DNA of 64,000 bases from Angustibacter luteus (GTDB taxonomy: Bacteria; Actinomycetota; Actinomycetes; Actinomycetales; Angustibacteraceae): the NCBI RefSeq assembly GCF_039541115.1, contig NZ_BAABFP010000002.1, positions 744,001 to 808,000 on the forward strand, given 5' to 3'. Shown here in pieces: positions 7,744-16,206 of the stretch. The notes under the pieces were generated by a model. That model did no database searches, had not been told where the DNA came from, and saw nothing but the letters and a program-made list of their open reading frames with translations. Both the position numbers and the translations under genes were made by a program. Positions within the stretch are counted from its first letter, which is position 1. Each line of letters starts with the position of its first letter.

Positions 7744-9083
7744 ATGACCTCAGCGACGAGCGGCCCACCGGATGCGCCGTCCGGCGTGTTCGCGGGCGCG
7801 CTGCGCGAGCTCGATGCGGGGGGAGCCGCCCGGTCTGGCACCTGTCCGATGGGGAGGTCGCAGCGGCCGTGACCGACCTTGACCGGCTGATCCGGCTCGC
7901 CGAGGCGCAGCAGTTGCGGCTCCTCGCCGAGGCCAGCACACGCGGCCTGCCCGGCCAGCAGGGGCACGCGCGCCTTGAGCAGTGGGTGCGAGCGCAGGTA
8001 CCCACGACATCCCGACGGCTCGCGGCGACCCTGGCCCGTCGAAGTGAACGACTGTTCACCGCTGCGGTGGCGGCCGAGCTGGCGCCGGCGCGGGAGGCGA
8101 TGCTGGCCGGACGGGTCAGTGTCGAGCAGGCGGACGTCGTCGCGCGCACCGTGCACTCGCTCGTCCCGCCGGCCGTCCCAGCCGAGGTCGTGCCCGCGCA
8201 TGTGGTCGTCGAGGCGCAGGCGTGGCTCCTGGACCAGGCCGTCGCGTTCGACCCGACCGAGTTGCGTCGCCTTGCCGACCGCCTCGTCGACCGGCTCGAC
8301 CCCGAGGCCGACGACCGGCTGGCCGCCAGCGAACGCGCGCAGCGGCAGGTGCGTTCGCTGACGCTGGCGACCACCACGGGTGGCATGGTGCACGTCGAAG
8401 GGCTGCTCACCCCGAACTGCGGCGCCGCCCTGCGCACGGCCATCGACGCCTGGTCCGCGCCCCAGCCAGCCGCCAACGGAACTCCGGACCCACGGACGGC
8501 CGCACAACGGCGCCACGACGGGCTCCAGCGGCTGGCCGAGAAGGCCGTCGCCGCACCCGACTTCCTGCCCAGCACCCACGGCAGCCCTTATCGGGTGGTC
8601 GTCACGATGAGCCAGCGCGACCTGGCCGAAGGGCTGGCCCCCACCCTGCCCGACGGTACCCGGCTCAGCCGTGCCGTCACCGGCACACTGCTCTGCGAGG
8701 CCGACGTCGTGCCGGTCCTGGTCGACGGCGTGGGCACCCCGCTGGACGTCGGGCGGACCCAGCGCGCCTTCACGGCACGGCAACGACAGGCGTTGGCGGT
8801 TCGGGACCGGCAGTGCACCTGGCCTGGTTGCGCCGCCCCACCCGAGTGGACGGACGCGCACCACCTCCGACCCTGGCAGCACGACGGGCCGACCGATCTC
8901 GACAACGCAGCGTTGCTGTGCAACCACCATCACCACCACGTGCACCGAGTCGGCATCGACGGCCGGGTCATCGACGGCGCGGTCAGCTGGGACACCGGCC
9001 CACCGGACAGGTCGACAGCACCGAGCATCACCCGCGCGCTGCACCTGGTCCACGACCTCGCGCGACGATGGCGCCTGCCCTGA
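7744..9083 (+). CDS. DUF222 / HNH endonuclease family protein with an apparent frameshift
   Basis: The C-terminal 100 residues hold an HNH nuclease motif: CTWPGC, then TDAHHLRPW and LLCNHHHHHVH, giving paired Cys/His metal ligands and the HNH core. The middle is a DUF222 domain. These 13E12-like proteins occur in many copies in actinobacteria; their biological role is not settled. The N-terminus starting at ATG 7744 (MTSATSGPPDAP) is in a different frame from the rest. Adding one G to the six-G run at 7818-7823 joins them as LDAGG-SRPVWHLSDGE, the expected family sequence. So this is a one-base deletion, a sequencing error, or a slippery site. If the frameshift is real, translation might restart at GTG 7869. 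Confidence 0.8.
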
Positions 9084-9221
9084 GCAGCCACTTTCGCAAG
9101 CAAGGGTCTCAGATGCCGAGAAGTTCCGTCTCGCGGTGAGAGCCACCCTGCACGGTTGGCTACTTTCGTTGCCAGGCAACGGCTTCGACCGACGCCCCAC
9201 CTCCACGACGAAGGCGACGAC
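9084..9221. promoter_or_regulatory. Upstream region of the sulfonate operon
   Basis: The HNH gene and ssuE are 361 bases apart. This first part holds no gene that I can support and is the likely promoter region of the leader peptide and ssu operon. I do not see a convincing -35/-10 pair. Confidence 0.3.
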
Positions 9222-9326
9222 ATGACTGCGGCCCGCACCGACACGGCGATCGCCCTGTCCTGCCGTCACGCTGCGCGTCGCCACGTGGACCTCCAGCGCG
9301 TCTCCAGCGCGCTGTGTCGCGCCTGA
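9222..9326 (+). CDS. Cysteine-containing leader peptide of the sulfur-uptake operon
   Basis: A 34-residue ORF, ATG 9222 to TGA 9324-9326, preceded by GAAGG about 8 bases upstream. The C-terminal part RRHVDLQRVSSALCRA matches the H-V-D-L-x-R-V-x-S-x-x-C signature of the short putative leader peptides found ahead of sulfur-assimilation operons in streptomycetes and mycobacteria. Cysteine codons fall at residues 14 and 32. In the better-studied cases, ribosome stalling or passage on such a uORF senses cysteine supply and changes expression of the downstream operon. Here it lies 119 bases ahead of ssuE with a hairpin in between, so cysteine-responsive attenuation is the natural inference. Confidence 0.72.
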   Translation: MTAARTDTAIALSCRHAARRHVDLQRVSSALCRA

Positions 9327-9347
9327 GCGCCACCTCCCCCTCCGCGC

Positions 9348-9377
9348 GATCGTGACGGCCGACGCCGTCTGACGATC
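9348..9377 (+). promoter_or_regulatory. Hairpin between leader peptide and ssuE, candidate attenuator
   Basis: GATCGTGACGG (9348-9358) pairs with CCGTCTGACGATC (9365-9377), leaving a two-base bulge and a six-base loop. It begins 22 bases after the leader-peptide stop and ends 67 bases before the ssuE start. There is no T-run after it, so if it terminates transcription it would do so with help (for example Rho), or it acts by RNA folding alone. Confidence 0.4.
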
Positions 9378-9444
9378 ACCCCTGCCCTGCAACGGATCGG
9401 GCTCCCGCCTATCCGTCGATACCCCCGTGCCCGAAAGGACCCCC

Positions 9445-10020
9445 ATGGCTGTCATCGCCACCATCTCCAGCAGTCCCTCCCCCACCTCCAGGACCGACGC
9501 CGTGCTCGCGGACGTGACCCACCGCCTGCAGCGCGACGGGCACGTCGTCGTCCCGATCGTGCTGCGAGACCTCCCCGCCCAGCCACTGCTGCACGGGGTC
9601 GCGGACGACCCGGCGGTCGCCGCCGCAGTGGCCGCACTCGAGGCGGCCGATGCCGTCGTCGTCACCACTCCGGTCTACAAGGCGGCGTACAGCGGGCTGC
9701 TCAAGACGTTCCTCGACCTGTTGCCGCAGTTCGCGTTGCGCGGCAAGGTCGTCCTGCCGCTGGCCACCGGCGGTGCCCAGGCCCATGTGCTGGCCGTCGA
9801 CTACGCCCTGCGGCCCGTGCTGGCCAGCCTGGCGCCGAGCGCCATCACCCCCGGGTGGTTCGTCCTGGCCTCCCAGGTCACCGTCTTCGACAGTGGCGAT
9901 GCCGTCATCGACGAGGACGCCGCGCGACCCCTGCGCGAGGTGACCGGCATCTTCCTCGATGCCGTCGCCGGCGCTTCTCTGCTCACCGTGCCAGCCGCTC
10001 GCCGCGAAGCGGTCGCGTGA
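9445..10020 (+). CDS. ssuE: NADPH-dependent FMN reductase, SsuE type
   Basis: 191 residues, the usual SsuE length. Flavodoxin-like reductase that supplies reduced FMN to partner monooxygenases. The phosphate-binding TISSSPSPTSRT loop near the N-terminus and TTPVYKAAYSGLLKTFLD in the middle (P-V-Y-x-x-x-Y-S-x-x-L-K) are diagnostic for the SsuE/MsuE branch. ATG at 9445 is chosen over the in-frame GTG at 9427 because GAAAGGA lies 8 bases upstream of it. First gene of a coupled ssuEABC-monooxygenase-dioxygenase operon, so its reduced FMN most likely feeds the NtaA-type monooxygenase at 12853. Confidence 0.92.
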   Translation: MAVIATISSSPSPTSRTDAVLADVTHRLQRDGHVVVPIVLRDLPAQPLLHGVADDPAVAAAVAALEAADAVVVTTPVYKAAYSGLLKTFLDLLPQFALRGKVVLPLATGGAQAHVLAVDYALRPVLASLAPSAITPGWFVLASQVTVFDSGDAVIDEDAARPLREVTGIFLDAVAGASLLTVPAARREAVA

Positions 10021-11066
10021 TGCGCCGCCTTGCGGTCCTTGCCGCCACCATCGCCGCCTCCATCGCCGGCACGCTCGCCCTCGGCACGCTCGCCGCCTGC
10101 TCGCTGCCCACCAGCGAAGCCAGCGAATCCAGCGACGGCAGTGGCGGTGTCACGCTCCGGTACCAGGGCAGCGCGAACTCCGTGAGCCTGCCCGAGCTCG
10201 CGGCCGACCTGGGCTACCTCCCCACCGTGAAGCTGAAGTGGGTCGGCAACACGATCAGCGGCCCGCAGGACATCCAGTCCGCGGCGACCGGTCAGACCGA
10301 CTTCGGCGGCGCCTTCGCCGGTGCCGTGGTGAAGCTCATCGACGCCGGCGCCCCGGTCAAGGCCGTCGTGAACTACTACGGCGAGGACGCCAAGTCCTTC
10401 AACGGGTTCTTCGTGCTCGACGGGAGCCCCATCCACTCGCCCCGCGACCTGATCGGCAAGAAGATCGCCGTCAACACCCTGGGCGCGCACGCCGAGGCCG
10501 TGATCGACACGTACCTGCAGCAGAACGGACTCAGCACCAGCGAGATCAAGCAGGTCCAGCTCGTCGTGCTGCCGCCCAACGACACCGAGCAGGCGCTGCG
10601 CCGCGGCCAGATCGACGTCGCCACCCTCAGTGGGGTGCTGCAGGACCACGCCGTCGCCTCCGGCGGCGTCCGGTCGCTGTTCAGCGACTACGAGCTGTTC
10701 GGCGCGTTCAACGGTGGCCAGTACGTGCTGCGCGACGACTTCATCGCGAAGCACCCGGCAGCGGCTAGGGAATTCGTCTCGGGGGTGGCGAAGGCCATCG
10801 AGTGGGAGCGCGCCACCCCGCGCAAGGACGTGATCGCCCGCTTCACCGAGATCATCAATCGGCGCGGCCGGAACGAGAAGACCGACAACCTCCAGTACTG
10901 GAAGAGCGTGGCCATCCCGTCGAAGGGCGGCGCGATCAGCGACGTCGACTTCACCCGCTGGCAGGCCTGGCTGGAGCAGTCCGGCATCGTCGGCCGGGGT
11001 GAGCTGAAGCCGGGCGAGCTGTACACCAACGAGTTCAACGCGCTCGCCCCCGGCGGTGGCTCATGA
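10020..11066 (+). CDS. ssuA: Sulfonate-type ABC transporter substrate-binding lipoprotein
   Basis: 348 residues. The N-terminus is a lipoprotein signal with a lipobox ending L-A-A-C at about residue 28 followed by a Ser-rich linker. The rest is the SsuA/TauA/NMT1 fold: SVSLPELAADLGY, the GQTDFGGAF segment and FVLDGSPIHSPRDLIGKKIAVN are typical. It captures sulfonates or related organosulfur compounds outside the membrane for SsuBC. Start: ATG 10020 in an ATGA overlap with ssuE (GTG 10017 is an alternative). Exact ligand unknown. Confidence 0.9.
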   Translation: MRRLAVLAATIAASIAGTLALGTLAACSLPTSEASESSDGSGGVTLRYQGSANSVSLPELAADLGYLPTVKLKWVGNTISGPQDIQSAATGQTDFGGAFAGAVVKLIDAGAPVKAVVNYYGEDAKSFNGFFVLDGSPIHSPRDLIGKKIAVNTLGAHAEAVIDTYLQQNGLSTSEIKQVQLVVLPPNDTEQALRRGQIDVATLSGVLQDHAVASGGVRSLFSDYELFGAFNGGQYVLRDDFIAKHPAAAREFVSGVAKAIEWERATPRKDVIARFTEIINRRGRNEKTDNLQYWKSVAIPSKGGAISDVDFTRWQAWLEQSGIVGRGELKPGELYTNEFNALAPGGGS

Positions 11067-11917
11067 CGGCCAAGATCTGCCTCCGCTCGGTGACCAAGGA
11101 GTTCCTGGTCCGCCCCAGCAGGGGTCAGTCCGCGGGCAGCGTGCTGCGCGCACTGGAGGACGTCACCCTCGACGTCCCCGACGGCCAGTTCCTCACCCTG
11201 GTCGGGCCGAGCGGGTCCGGCAAGACCACGCTGCTCGACCTCCTCGGCGGGCTCAGCTCCCCGACGTCGGGCGAGGTCCTGGTGGACGGGGCGCGCGTCG
11301 CGGGACCCGGACTGGACCGCGGCATCGTGTTCCAGCAGTACGCCCTCTTCCCGTGGCGCACCGCGCTGGCCAACGTGGAGTTCGGTCTCGAGCAGCAGCG
11401 GCTGCCCCGACGCGAACGCCGTGAACGGGCTCGCCAGCACCTCGACCTGGTCGGCCTGAACGGCTTCGAGGACCGCTACCCGCACGAGCTGTCCGGGGGG
11501 ATGAAGCAGCGCGTCGCCATCGCCCGGAGCCTGGCCTACCAGCCCAGCGTCCTGCTGATGGACGAACCGTTCGCTGCCCTCGACGCCCAGACCCGCGAGC
11601 AGCTGCAGGACGAGCTGCTGCGGATCTGGCGGACCACCGCGACGACCGTCGTGTTCATCACCCACGGCATCGAGGAGGCCGTCTACCTCGGGCAGCGGGT
11701 GGCCGTGCTGAGCTCGCGCCCGGGCCGGCTCAAGGCCCTGGTGGACGTCGACCTCGGCGACCGCGCCCTCGCTCAGGACGGGGCAGACCTGCGCGCCGAT
11801 CCGCGGTTCGTGGAGTACCGCCACCAGATCTGGGCGCTGCTGCACGACGAGGTCCGACGCGCCCAGGACGCCGGGCACCGCAAGATCCAGCCCGACGGCA
11901 CCGAGAGGGCGGCCTGA
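11063..11917 (+). CDS. ssuB: Sulfonate-type ABC transporter ATP-binding protein
   Basis: 284 residues. Walker A GPSGSGKTTLL starts at about residue 48, the signature LSGGMKQR at about 143 and Walker B LLMDEPFAALD at about 166, with the H-loop ITHGIEEAV after it. FQQYALFPWRTAL is the Q-loop typical of nitrate/sulfonate/taurine importers. It powers SsuC. Start ATG overlaps the ssuA stop (ATGA) and its own stop overlaps the ssuC start. Confidence 0.95.
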   Translation: MTAKICLRSVTKEFLVRPSRGQSAGSVLRALEDVTLDVPDGQFLTLVGPSGSGKTTLLDLLGGLSSPTSGEVLVDGARVAGPGLDRGIVFQQYALFPWRTALANVEFGLEQQRLPRRERRERARQHLDLVGLNGFEDRYPHELSGGMKQRVAIARSLAYQPSVLLMDEPFAALDAQTREQLQDELLRIWRTTATTVVFITHGIEEAVYLGQRVAVLSSRPGRLKALVDVDLGDRALAQDGADLRADPRFVEYRHQIWALLHDEVRRAQDAGHRKIQPDGTERAA

Positions 11918-12816
11918 TGAGCACCGTGACCCTGGACCAGCAGCAGGGCGTCGACCGGTCGGCTGCGGACGCCTCGACGTCGAACCCGCCCCCGGTCGCC
12001 GCACCGGCCCACGGGAGATGGCGCGAGGTCGGCCGGCGAGGTCTGCGGCGGGCCCTGCGGGTGGCGTGGCACTCGGCCGCCCTGGTCGCCTTCCTGGTGC
12101 TGTGGGAGCTGGCGCCGCTGTACCTGATGGACTCCTCCCGACGCGTCTTCCTGCCGCCGCTGCACCAGGTGCTGCAGGCGACGTGGGGGCTGATCGAGAC
12201 CGGTCAGCTGCAGCAGCACCTGGCGGCCAGCCTGACCCGCGCGGTGCTGGGCTTCGGCTTCGCCGTGGTCGCCGGGATCAGCCTCGGCCTGCTGGTGGCC
12301 TGGTACGAGCCGCTGCGCCAGCTGATGACCCCGTTGCTGGAGCTGTTCCGCAACACCGCCGCGCTGGCCCTGCTGCCCGTGTTCGTGCTGCTGCTGGGCA
12401 TCGGCGAGGTGAGCAAGGTGGCGATCGTCGCGTACGCCAGCTTCTTCCCGGTGCTGCTGAACACCGTCGCGGGCGTGCGCACGGTCGACCCGCTGCTGGT
12501 CCGGGCCGCCCGGTCGCTGGGTCTGTCCAGCGTCCAGCTCTTCCGCAAGGTGATCCTGCCCTCGGCGGTCCCCACGATCTTCACCGGCATCCGGATGGCC
12601 GGCACGGCCTCGATCCTCGTGCTGATCGCCGCCGAGATGGTGGGGGCCAAGGCAGGCCTGGGCTACCTGATCGTCAACGCGCAGAGCAGCTTCCAGATCC
12701 CCGACATGTACGCCGGCATCCTCACCGTCTCGGTGCTCGGGCTGCTGGTCAACGTCGGCCTGGTCCGGCTCGAGCGGCACTTCTCCCGCTGGCGCGTCGA
12801 CGCCACCACCCGTTGA
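11917..12816 (+). CDS. ssuC: Sulfonate-type ABC transporter permease
   Basis: 299 residues, about six transmembrane helices after a 50-residue polar N-terminus. The EAA loop reads AARSLGLSSVQLFRKVILP and is followed by SAVPTIFTGIRMA, the standard contact site for the SsuB ATPase in the SsuC/TauC family. It forms the membrane channel. The start ATG shares its A with the ssuB TGA. A 36-base gap with a GAGAGGA ribosome site leads to the next gene. Confidence 0.94.
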   Translation: MSTVTLDQQQGVDRSAADASTSNPPPVAAPAHGRWREVGRRGLRRALRVAWHSAALVAFLVLWELAPLYLMDSSRRVFLPPLHQVLQATWGLIETGQLQQHLAASLTRAVLGFGFAVVAGISLGLLVAWYEPLRQLMTPLLELFRNTAALALLPVFVLLLGIGEVSKVAIVAYASFFPVLLNTVAGVRTVDPLLVRAARSLGLSSVQLFRKVILPSAVPTIFTGIRMAGTASILVLIAAEMVGAKAGLGYLIVNAQSSFQIPDMYAGILTVSVLGLLVNVGLVRLERHFSRWRVDATTR

Positions 12817-12852
12817 CAGCCGCTGAACCTACCCCTGAGAGGACGCAAACCC

Positions 12853-14196
12853 ATGAGCAGCACCGAATCCGCCCCGCGAAGACTGCACCTGAATGCCTTC
12901 ATCATGGCCAACGGGCACCACGAGGCGGCCTGGCGGCACCCGGCCGTCGACCCGCGCGCCGCCCTGACCCTGCAGCACTACGTCGACATCGCCCGGACCG
13001 CCGAGCGCGGCCGCCTGGACTCGATCTTCCTCGCCGACGCCGTCGCCCTGCACGGCAACGTGAAGCACAACACGCACAGCGCGTTCGAGCCGCTGACCCT
13101 GCTGTCCGCGCTGGCGGCCTCGACGCAGCACGTCGGGCTGATCGCCACCGCGTCCACCACCTACAACCACCCGTACACGCTGGCCCGGGCGTTCGCCTCG
13201 CTGGACCACCTCAGCGGTGGCCGGGCCGGCTGGAATATCGTCACGTCGGCCGGGCAGGACGAGGCGCTGAACTTCGGCCTGCCCGGACGGCCGGACGGCC
13301 GGTACGCCCGGGCCACCGAGTTCGTCGAGGTCACCACGGCACTGTGGGACAGCTTCGACGACGCGGCGGTGCTGGCCGACAAGCGCACCGGGATCTACGC
13401 GGACACCGACCTGATCCGCCCCGTCGACCATCACGGCGAGCACTTCGACGTCCGCGGTCCGCTGAACATCCGACGGCCGGTCCAGGGGTATCCCCTGCTC
13501 GTGCAGGCGGGTTCGTCCGAGGCGGGCAAGGAGTACGCGGCCCAGTTCGCGGAGGCCGTCTTCACCGCGCAGCAGACCCTGAACGACGGGCGAGCGTTCT
13601 ACGCGGACCTCAAGGGCCGGTTGGCGAGCCACGGACGGCGCCCGGCCGAGCTGCTCGTCCTCCCCGGGATTAGCCCGGTGATCGGCCGAACCGAGGCCGA
13701 GGCCCACGCCAAGGAGGCCGAGCTCACGGCGCTGATCAGTCCGGCGTACGGACTGGCGCAGCTGTCGGCGATGCTCGACACCCGGCTGACCGAGGCCGAC
13801 CTGGATGGCCCGCTGCCGGACGTCGGCACCGCCACCGAGGGCAACCAGAGCCGGTTCACCCTGGTCACCGACCTGGCCCGGCGCGAGTCGCTGACCGTCC
13901 GCCAGCTGATCGAGCGGCTGGCCGGCGGCCGGGGCCACCGGGTCTTCGCCGGCACTCCGGAGCAGGTGGCGGACCAGATCGAGGAGTGGTTCACCGGCGG
14001 GGCGGCGGACGGCTTCAACGTGATGCCGCCGACGCTGCCCGGCGGCCTGACCGACTTCGTCGACCTCGTCGTCCCCGAGCTCCAGCGTCGGGGCCTGTTC
14101 CGCACCGAGTACGAGGGCTCGACCCTGCGCGAGAACTACGGGCTGGCCAGACCGGCCAACCGCCTGCACCACAACCAGAAGGAGACCGCAGCATGA
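12853..14196 (+). CDS. NtaA/DmoA/SnaA-family FMN-dependent monooxygenase
   Basis: 447 residues, luciferase-like TIM barrel. The N-terminal LHLNAFIMANGHHEAAWR and central HLSGGRAGWNIVTS are signatures of the nitrilotriacetate monooxygenase component A group, which includes dimethyl-sulfide and dibenzothiophene-sulfone monooxygenases. These use FMNH2 and O2. With ssuE, a sulfonate importer and a taurine-type dioxygenase around it, the most likely job is oxidative release of sulfite from an organosulfur compound; the exact substrate cannot be read from the sequence. It is not a close SsuD. Its stop overlaps the next start by four bases. Confidence 0.88.
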   Translation: MSSTESAPRRLHLNAFIMANGHHEAAWRHPAVDPRAALTLQHYVDIARTAERGRLDSIFLADAVALHGNVKHNTHSAFEPLTLLSALAASTQHVGLIATASTTYNHPYTLARAFASLDHLSGGRAGWNIVTSAGQDEALNFGLPGRPDGRYARATEFVEVTTALWDSFDDAAVLADKRTGIYADTDLIRPVDHHGEHFDVRGPLNIRRPVQGYPLLVQAGSSEAGKEYAAQFAEAVFTAQQTLNDGRAFYADLKGRLASHGRRPAELLVLPGISPVIGRTEAEAHAKEAELTALISPAYGLAQLSAMLDTRLTEADLDGPLPDVGTATEGNQSRFTLVTDLARRESLTVRQLIERLAGGRGHRVFAGTPEQVADQIEEWFTGGAADGFNVMPPTLPGGLTDFVDLVVPELQRRGLFRTEYEGSTLRENYGLARPANRLHHNQKETAA

Positions 14197-15098
14197 CCAC
14201 CATCGCCACCGACCGAGACGTCCGCCGGCTCACCGGCCGCATCGGCGCCGAGATCCTCGGGGTCGACATCACCCGACCCCTCGACGCCGAGACCGTGTCG
14301 TTCCTGCGCACCGCGCTGCACGAGCGCAAGGCACTCGTCTTCCGGAACGCACCGCTGGACGACGACGGCCAGCAGCGTTTCGCCGCTCACTTCGGACCGC
14401 TGACCACGGCCCACCCCACGGTCGCGGCCGTCGAAGGCGCGCCGCGCGTCCTCCCGGTGGACAGCGAGCGTGGGGTGGCCAATCAGTGGCACACGGATGT
14501 CACGTTCGTGCAGGCCCCACCGTCGGCCACCACGTTGTCCAGCAAGGTCGTGCCCCCGTACGGCGGTGAGACGCTCATCGCCAACACCGGAGCCGCCTAC
14601 CGCGCCCTGCCCGAACCGCTGCGCGCGTTCGCCGACACGCTGTGGGCGGTGCACACCAACGACTACGACTACGCGCAGCCGCCGGAGGACGAGGACGACG
14701 CGGTGCGCGAGCGGCGGGCCGAGTTCACCTCGACCACGTTCGAGACCGCCCACCCCGTGGTACGCGTGCACCCGGAGACGGGCGAGCGGGGGCTGTACAT
14801 CGGCGGTTTCGCTCAGCGGATCGTCGGGCTGGGCAAGAGTGAGAGCCGGGACGTGCTCCGGCTGCTGCAGGCGTACGTGACACGACCGGAGAACGTCGTG
14901 CGGGTGGCCTGGGAGCCCGACCAGGTGGTGGTGTTCGACAACCGGATCACCCAGCACTACGCGGTGGACAACTACGACGGCCTGGCCCGGCGGTTGCACC
15001 GTGTGACGGTGGCCGGTCCGGTGCCGGTGGGCGTGAACGGCGAGACGAGCCGCGCCATCCGGGGCGACGCCACGCACTACAGCGGAGGCCCCGCCTAG
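14193..15098 (+). CDS. TauD/TfdA-family alpha-ketoglutarate-dependent dioxygenase
   Basis: 301 residues. The facial triad of Fe(II) is visible: H100 and D102 in NQWHTDVTF and H255 in ITQHYAVDNY; an arginine about eleven residues later (RRLHRVTVAG) binds alpha-ketoglutarate. The N-terminal GRIGAEILGVDI and the GGETLIAN segment fit TauD. The reaction couples alpha-ketoglutarate decarboxylation to hydroxylation of a sulfonate or sulfate ester, releasing sulfite or sulfate. It is the last gene of the ssu operon and overlaps the monooxygenase stop (ATGA). Sulfur substrate is inferred from context. Confidence 0.93.
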   Translation: MTTIATDRDVRRLTGRIGAEILGVDITRPLDAETVSFLRTALHERKALVFRNAPLDDDGQQRFAAHFGPLTTAHPTVAAVEGAPRVLPVDSERGVANQWHTDVTFVQAPPSATTLSSKVVPPYGGETLIANTGAAYRALPEPLRAFADTLWAVHTNDYDYAQPPEDEDDAVRERRAEFTSTTFETAHPVVRVHPETGERGLYIGGFAQRIVGLGKSESRDVLRLLQAYVTRPENVVRVAWEPDQVVVFDNRITQHYAVDNYDGLARRLHRVTVAGPVPVGVNGETSRAIRGDATHYSGGPA

Positions 15099-15103
15099 CT
15101 CGG

Positions 15104-16120
15104 CTACCGCCGGTGGGACGGACCCGTCGAAGCATCCGGGTCCGGCCCGTCGGCGGTCGGGGCGGCAGCGACCGCCGCAGCGGCCTCCCGCGCGGCAGCC
15201 AGCGCCTTGTAGTGGTGCCACCGGCGGAAGACCCAGGACGCCCCGACGGTGGCGTTGACGATCAGCAGGGCGGCGTAGACGACCTGGAAGACCACCAGGT
15301 CATGGTGGTTGGGCGAGCCGATCCAGGCCTCCGTGTTCGGCCACTCCAGCGACCAGCCGCTGCCGTTCAATCCCTGGGTGATCAGGATCGCCCAGCCGTA
15401 CGACTGGTCCCACAGCGCGTGCAGGGTGACGATGCCGAGGCACGTCCAGACCAGGTTCCACGTGACGCGCAGCCGGCCGTCGGGACGGCTGGCTGCGAAG
15501 AGCGCGCCGCCGAACAGCGCGGTCCAGGTGATGTGGCCGAACGGCGCCAGGACCGCCCGGTTGATCTCGGTCTGCAGGATGTTGAGCACGGGGTGGTTCT
15601 GCTGGTGCTGGATCAGCGCGCTGAGCGCGTAGCCAGCACTCTCGAAGGCGGCGAAGCCCGCACCGACCGTGGCGCCGAACACCATGCCGTCGCGGGGTCG
15701 CCGGGTGGTCACCTTCCGCGCGACGAAGATGACCAGGAGCGCCTTGGTCGTCTCCTCGATGAGCCCGACCATGATGAAGGTGCCCTCGGCGGTCGGCAGC
15801 AGGTACGTCTCGACCAGCGCCGCGAAGACGACCCCGACCGAACCGCCCAGGATGAACGAGAGCATCAGCCAGTCCTCGGACAGCTGGTCCTCGCCCTCAC
15901 GGGTGAGCGCAAAGACCACCATCGTGATGGGCACGAGGAAGCTGCCCATCAGGATCAGCGTCGGCACCAGGATGTCGTCCGCGGTGACGGCGGTGATCAC
16001 TGCGCCGACGATCCAGATGAATGAGCCCAGCACGAGCACCCACACGAACGTGTAGCGGTGCACCGGGCGCGAGGAGTCCACCGTCACCTGTACTGCCTGA
16101 TCAGTCATGGAGCCGAGCAT
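15104..16120 (-). CDS. PrsW family intramembrane metalloprotease
   Basis: 338 residues with seven or eight predicted membrane helices. The PrsW hallmarks are present: GLIEETTKALLV (the E-E-x-x-K motif), FAAFESAGY, and the histidine motifs HITWTA and HALWD, which together form the presumed metal site. In Bacillus PrsW cleaves an anti-sigma factor; in actinobacteria the targets are mostly unknown. The C-terminal 40 residues are an Ala/Pro-rich cytoplasmic tail. ATG at 16120 is used; ATG at 16108 (MTDQAVQ) is an equally good start. Convergent with the dioxygenase, with a gap of only five bases. Confidence 0.87.
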   Translation of the reverse strand: MLGSMTDQAVQVTVDSSRPVHRYTFVWVLVLGSFIWIVGAVITAVTADDILVPTLILMGSFLVPITMVVFALTREGEDQLSEDWLMLSFILGGSVGVVFAALVETYLLPTAEGTFIMVGLIEETTKALLVIFVARKVTTRRPRDGMVFGATVGAGFAAFESAGYALSALIQHQQNHPVLNILQTEINRAVLAPFGHITWTALFGGALFAASRPDGRLRVTWNLVWTCLGIVTLHALWDQSYGWAILITQGLNGSGWSLEWPNTEAWIGSPNHHDLVVFQVVYAALLIVNATVGASWVFRRWHHYKALAAAREAAAAVAAAPTADGPDPDASTGPSHRR

Positions 16121-16206
16121 CGCGCGGCGACGCGGGCGCGCACGTCACCCGTTGTGGATGACTCTCCCAGCCCGACGAGCCGCCGCCGAGACCGATCGGT
16201 CCTCGT

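Noticed and set aside
12853-14196. Alkanesulfonate monooxygenase SsuD
   Set aside because: The protein's motifs fit the NtaA/DmoA/SnaA branch and its length (447) exceeds SsuD (about 380).
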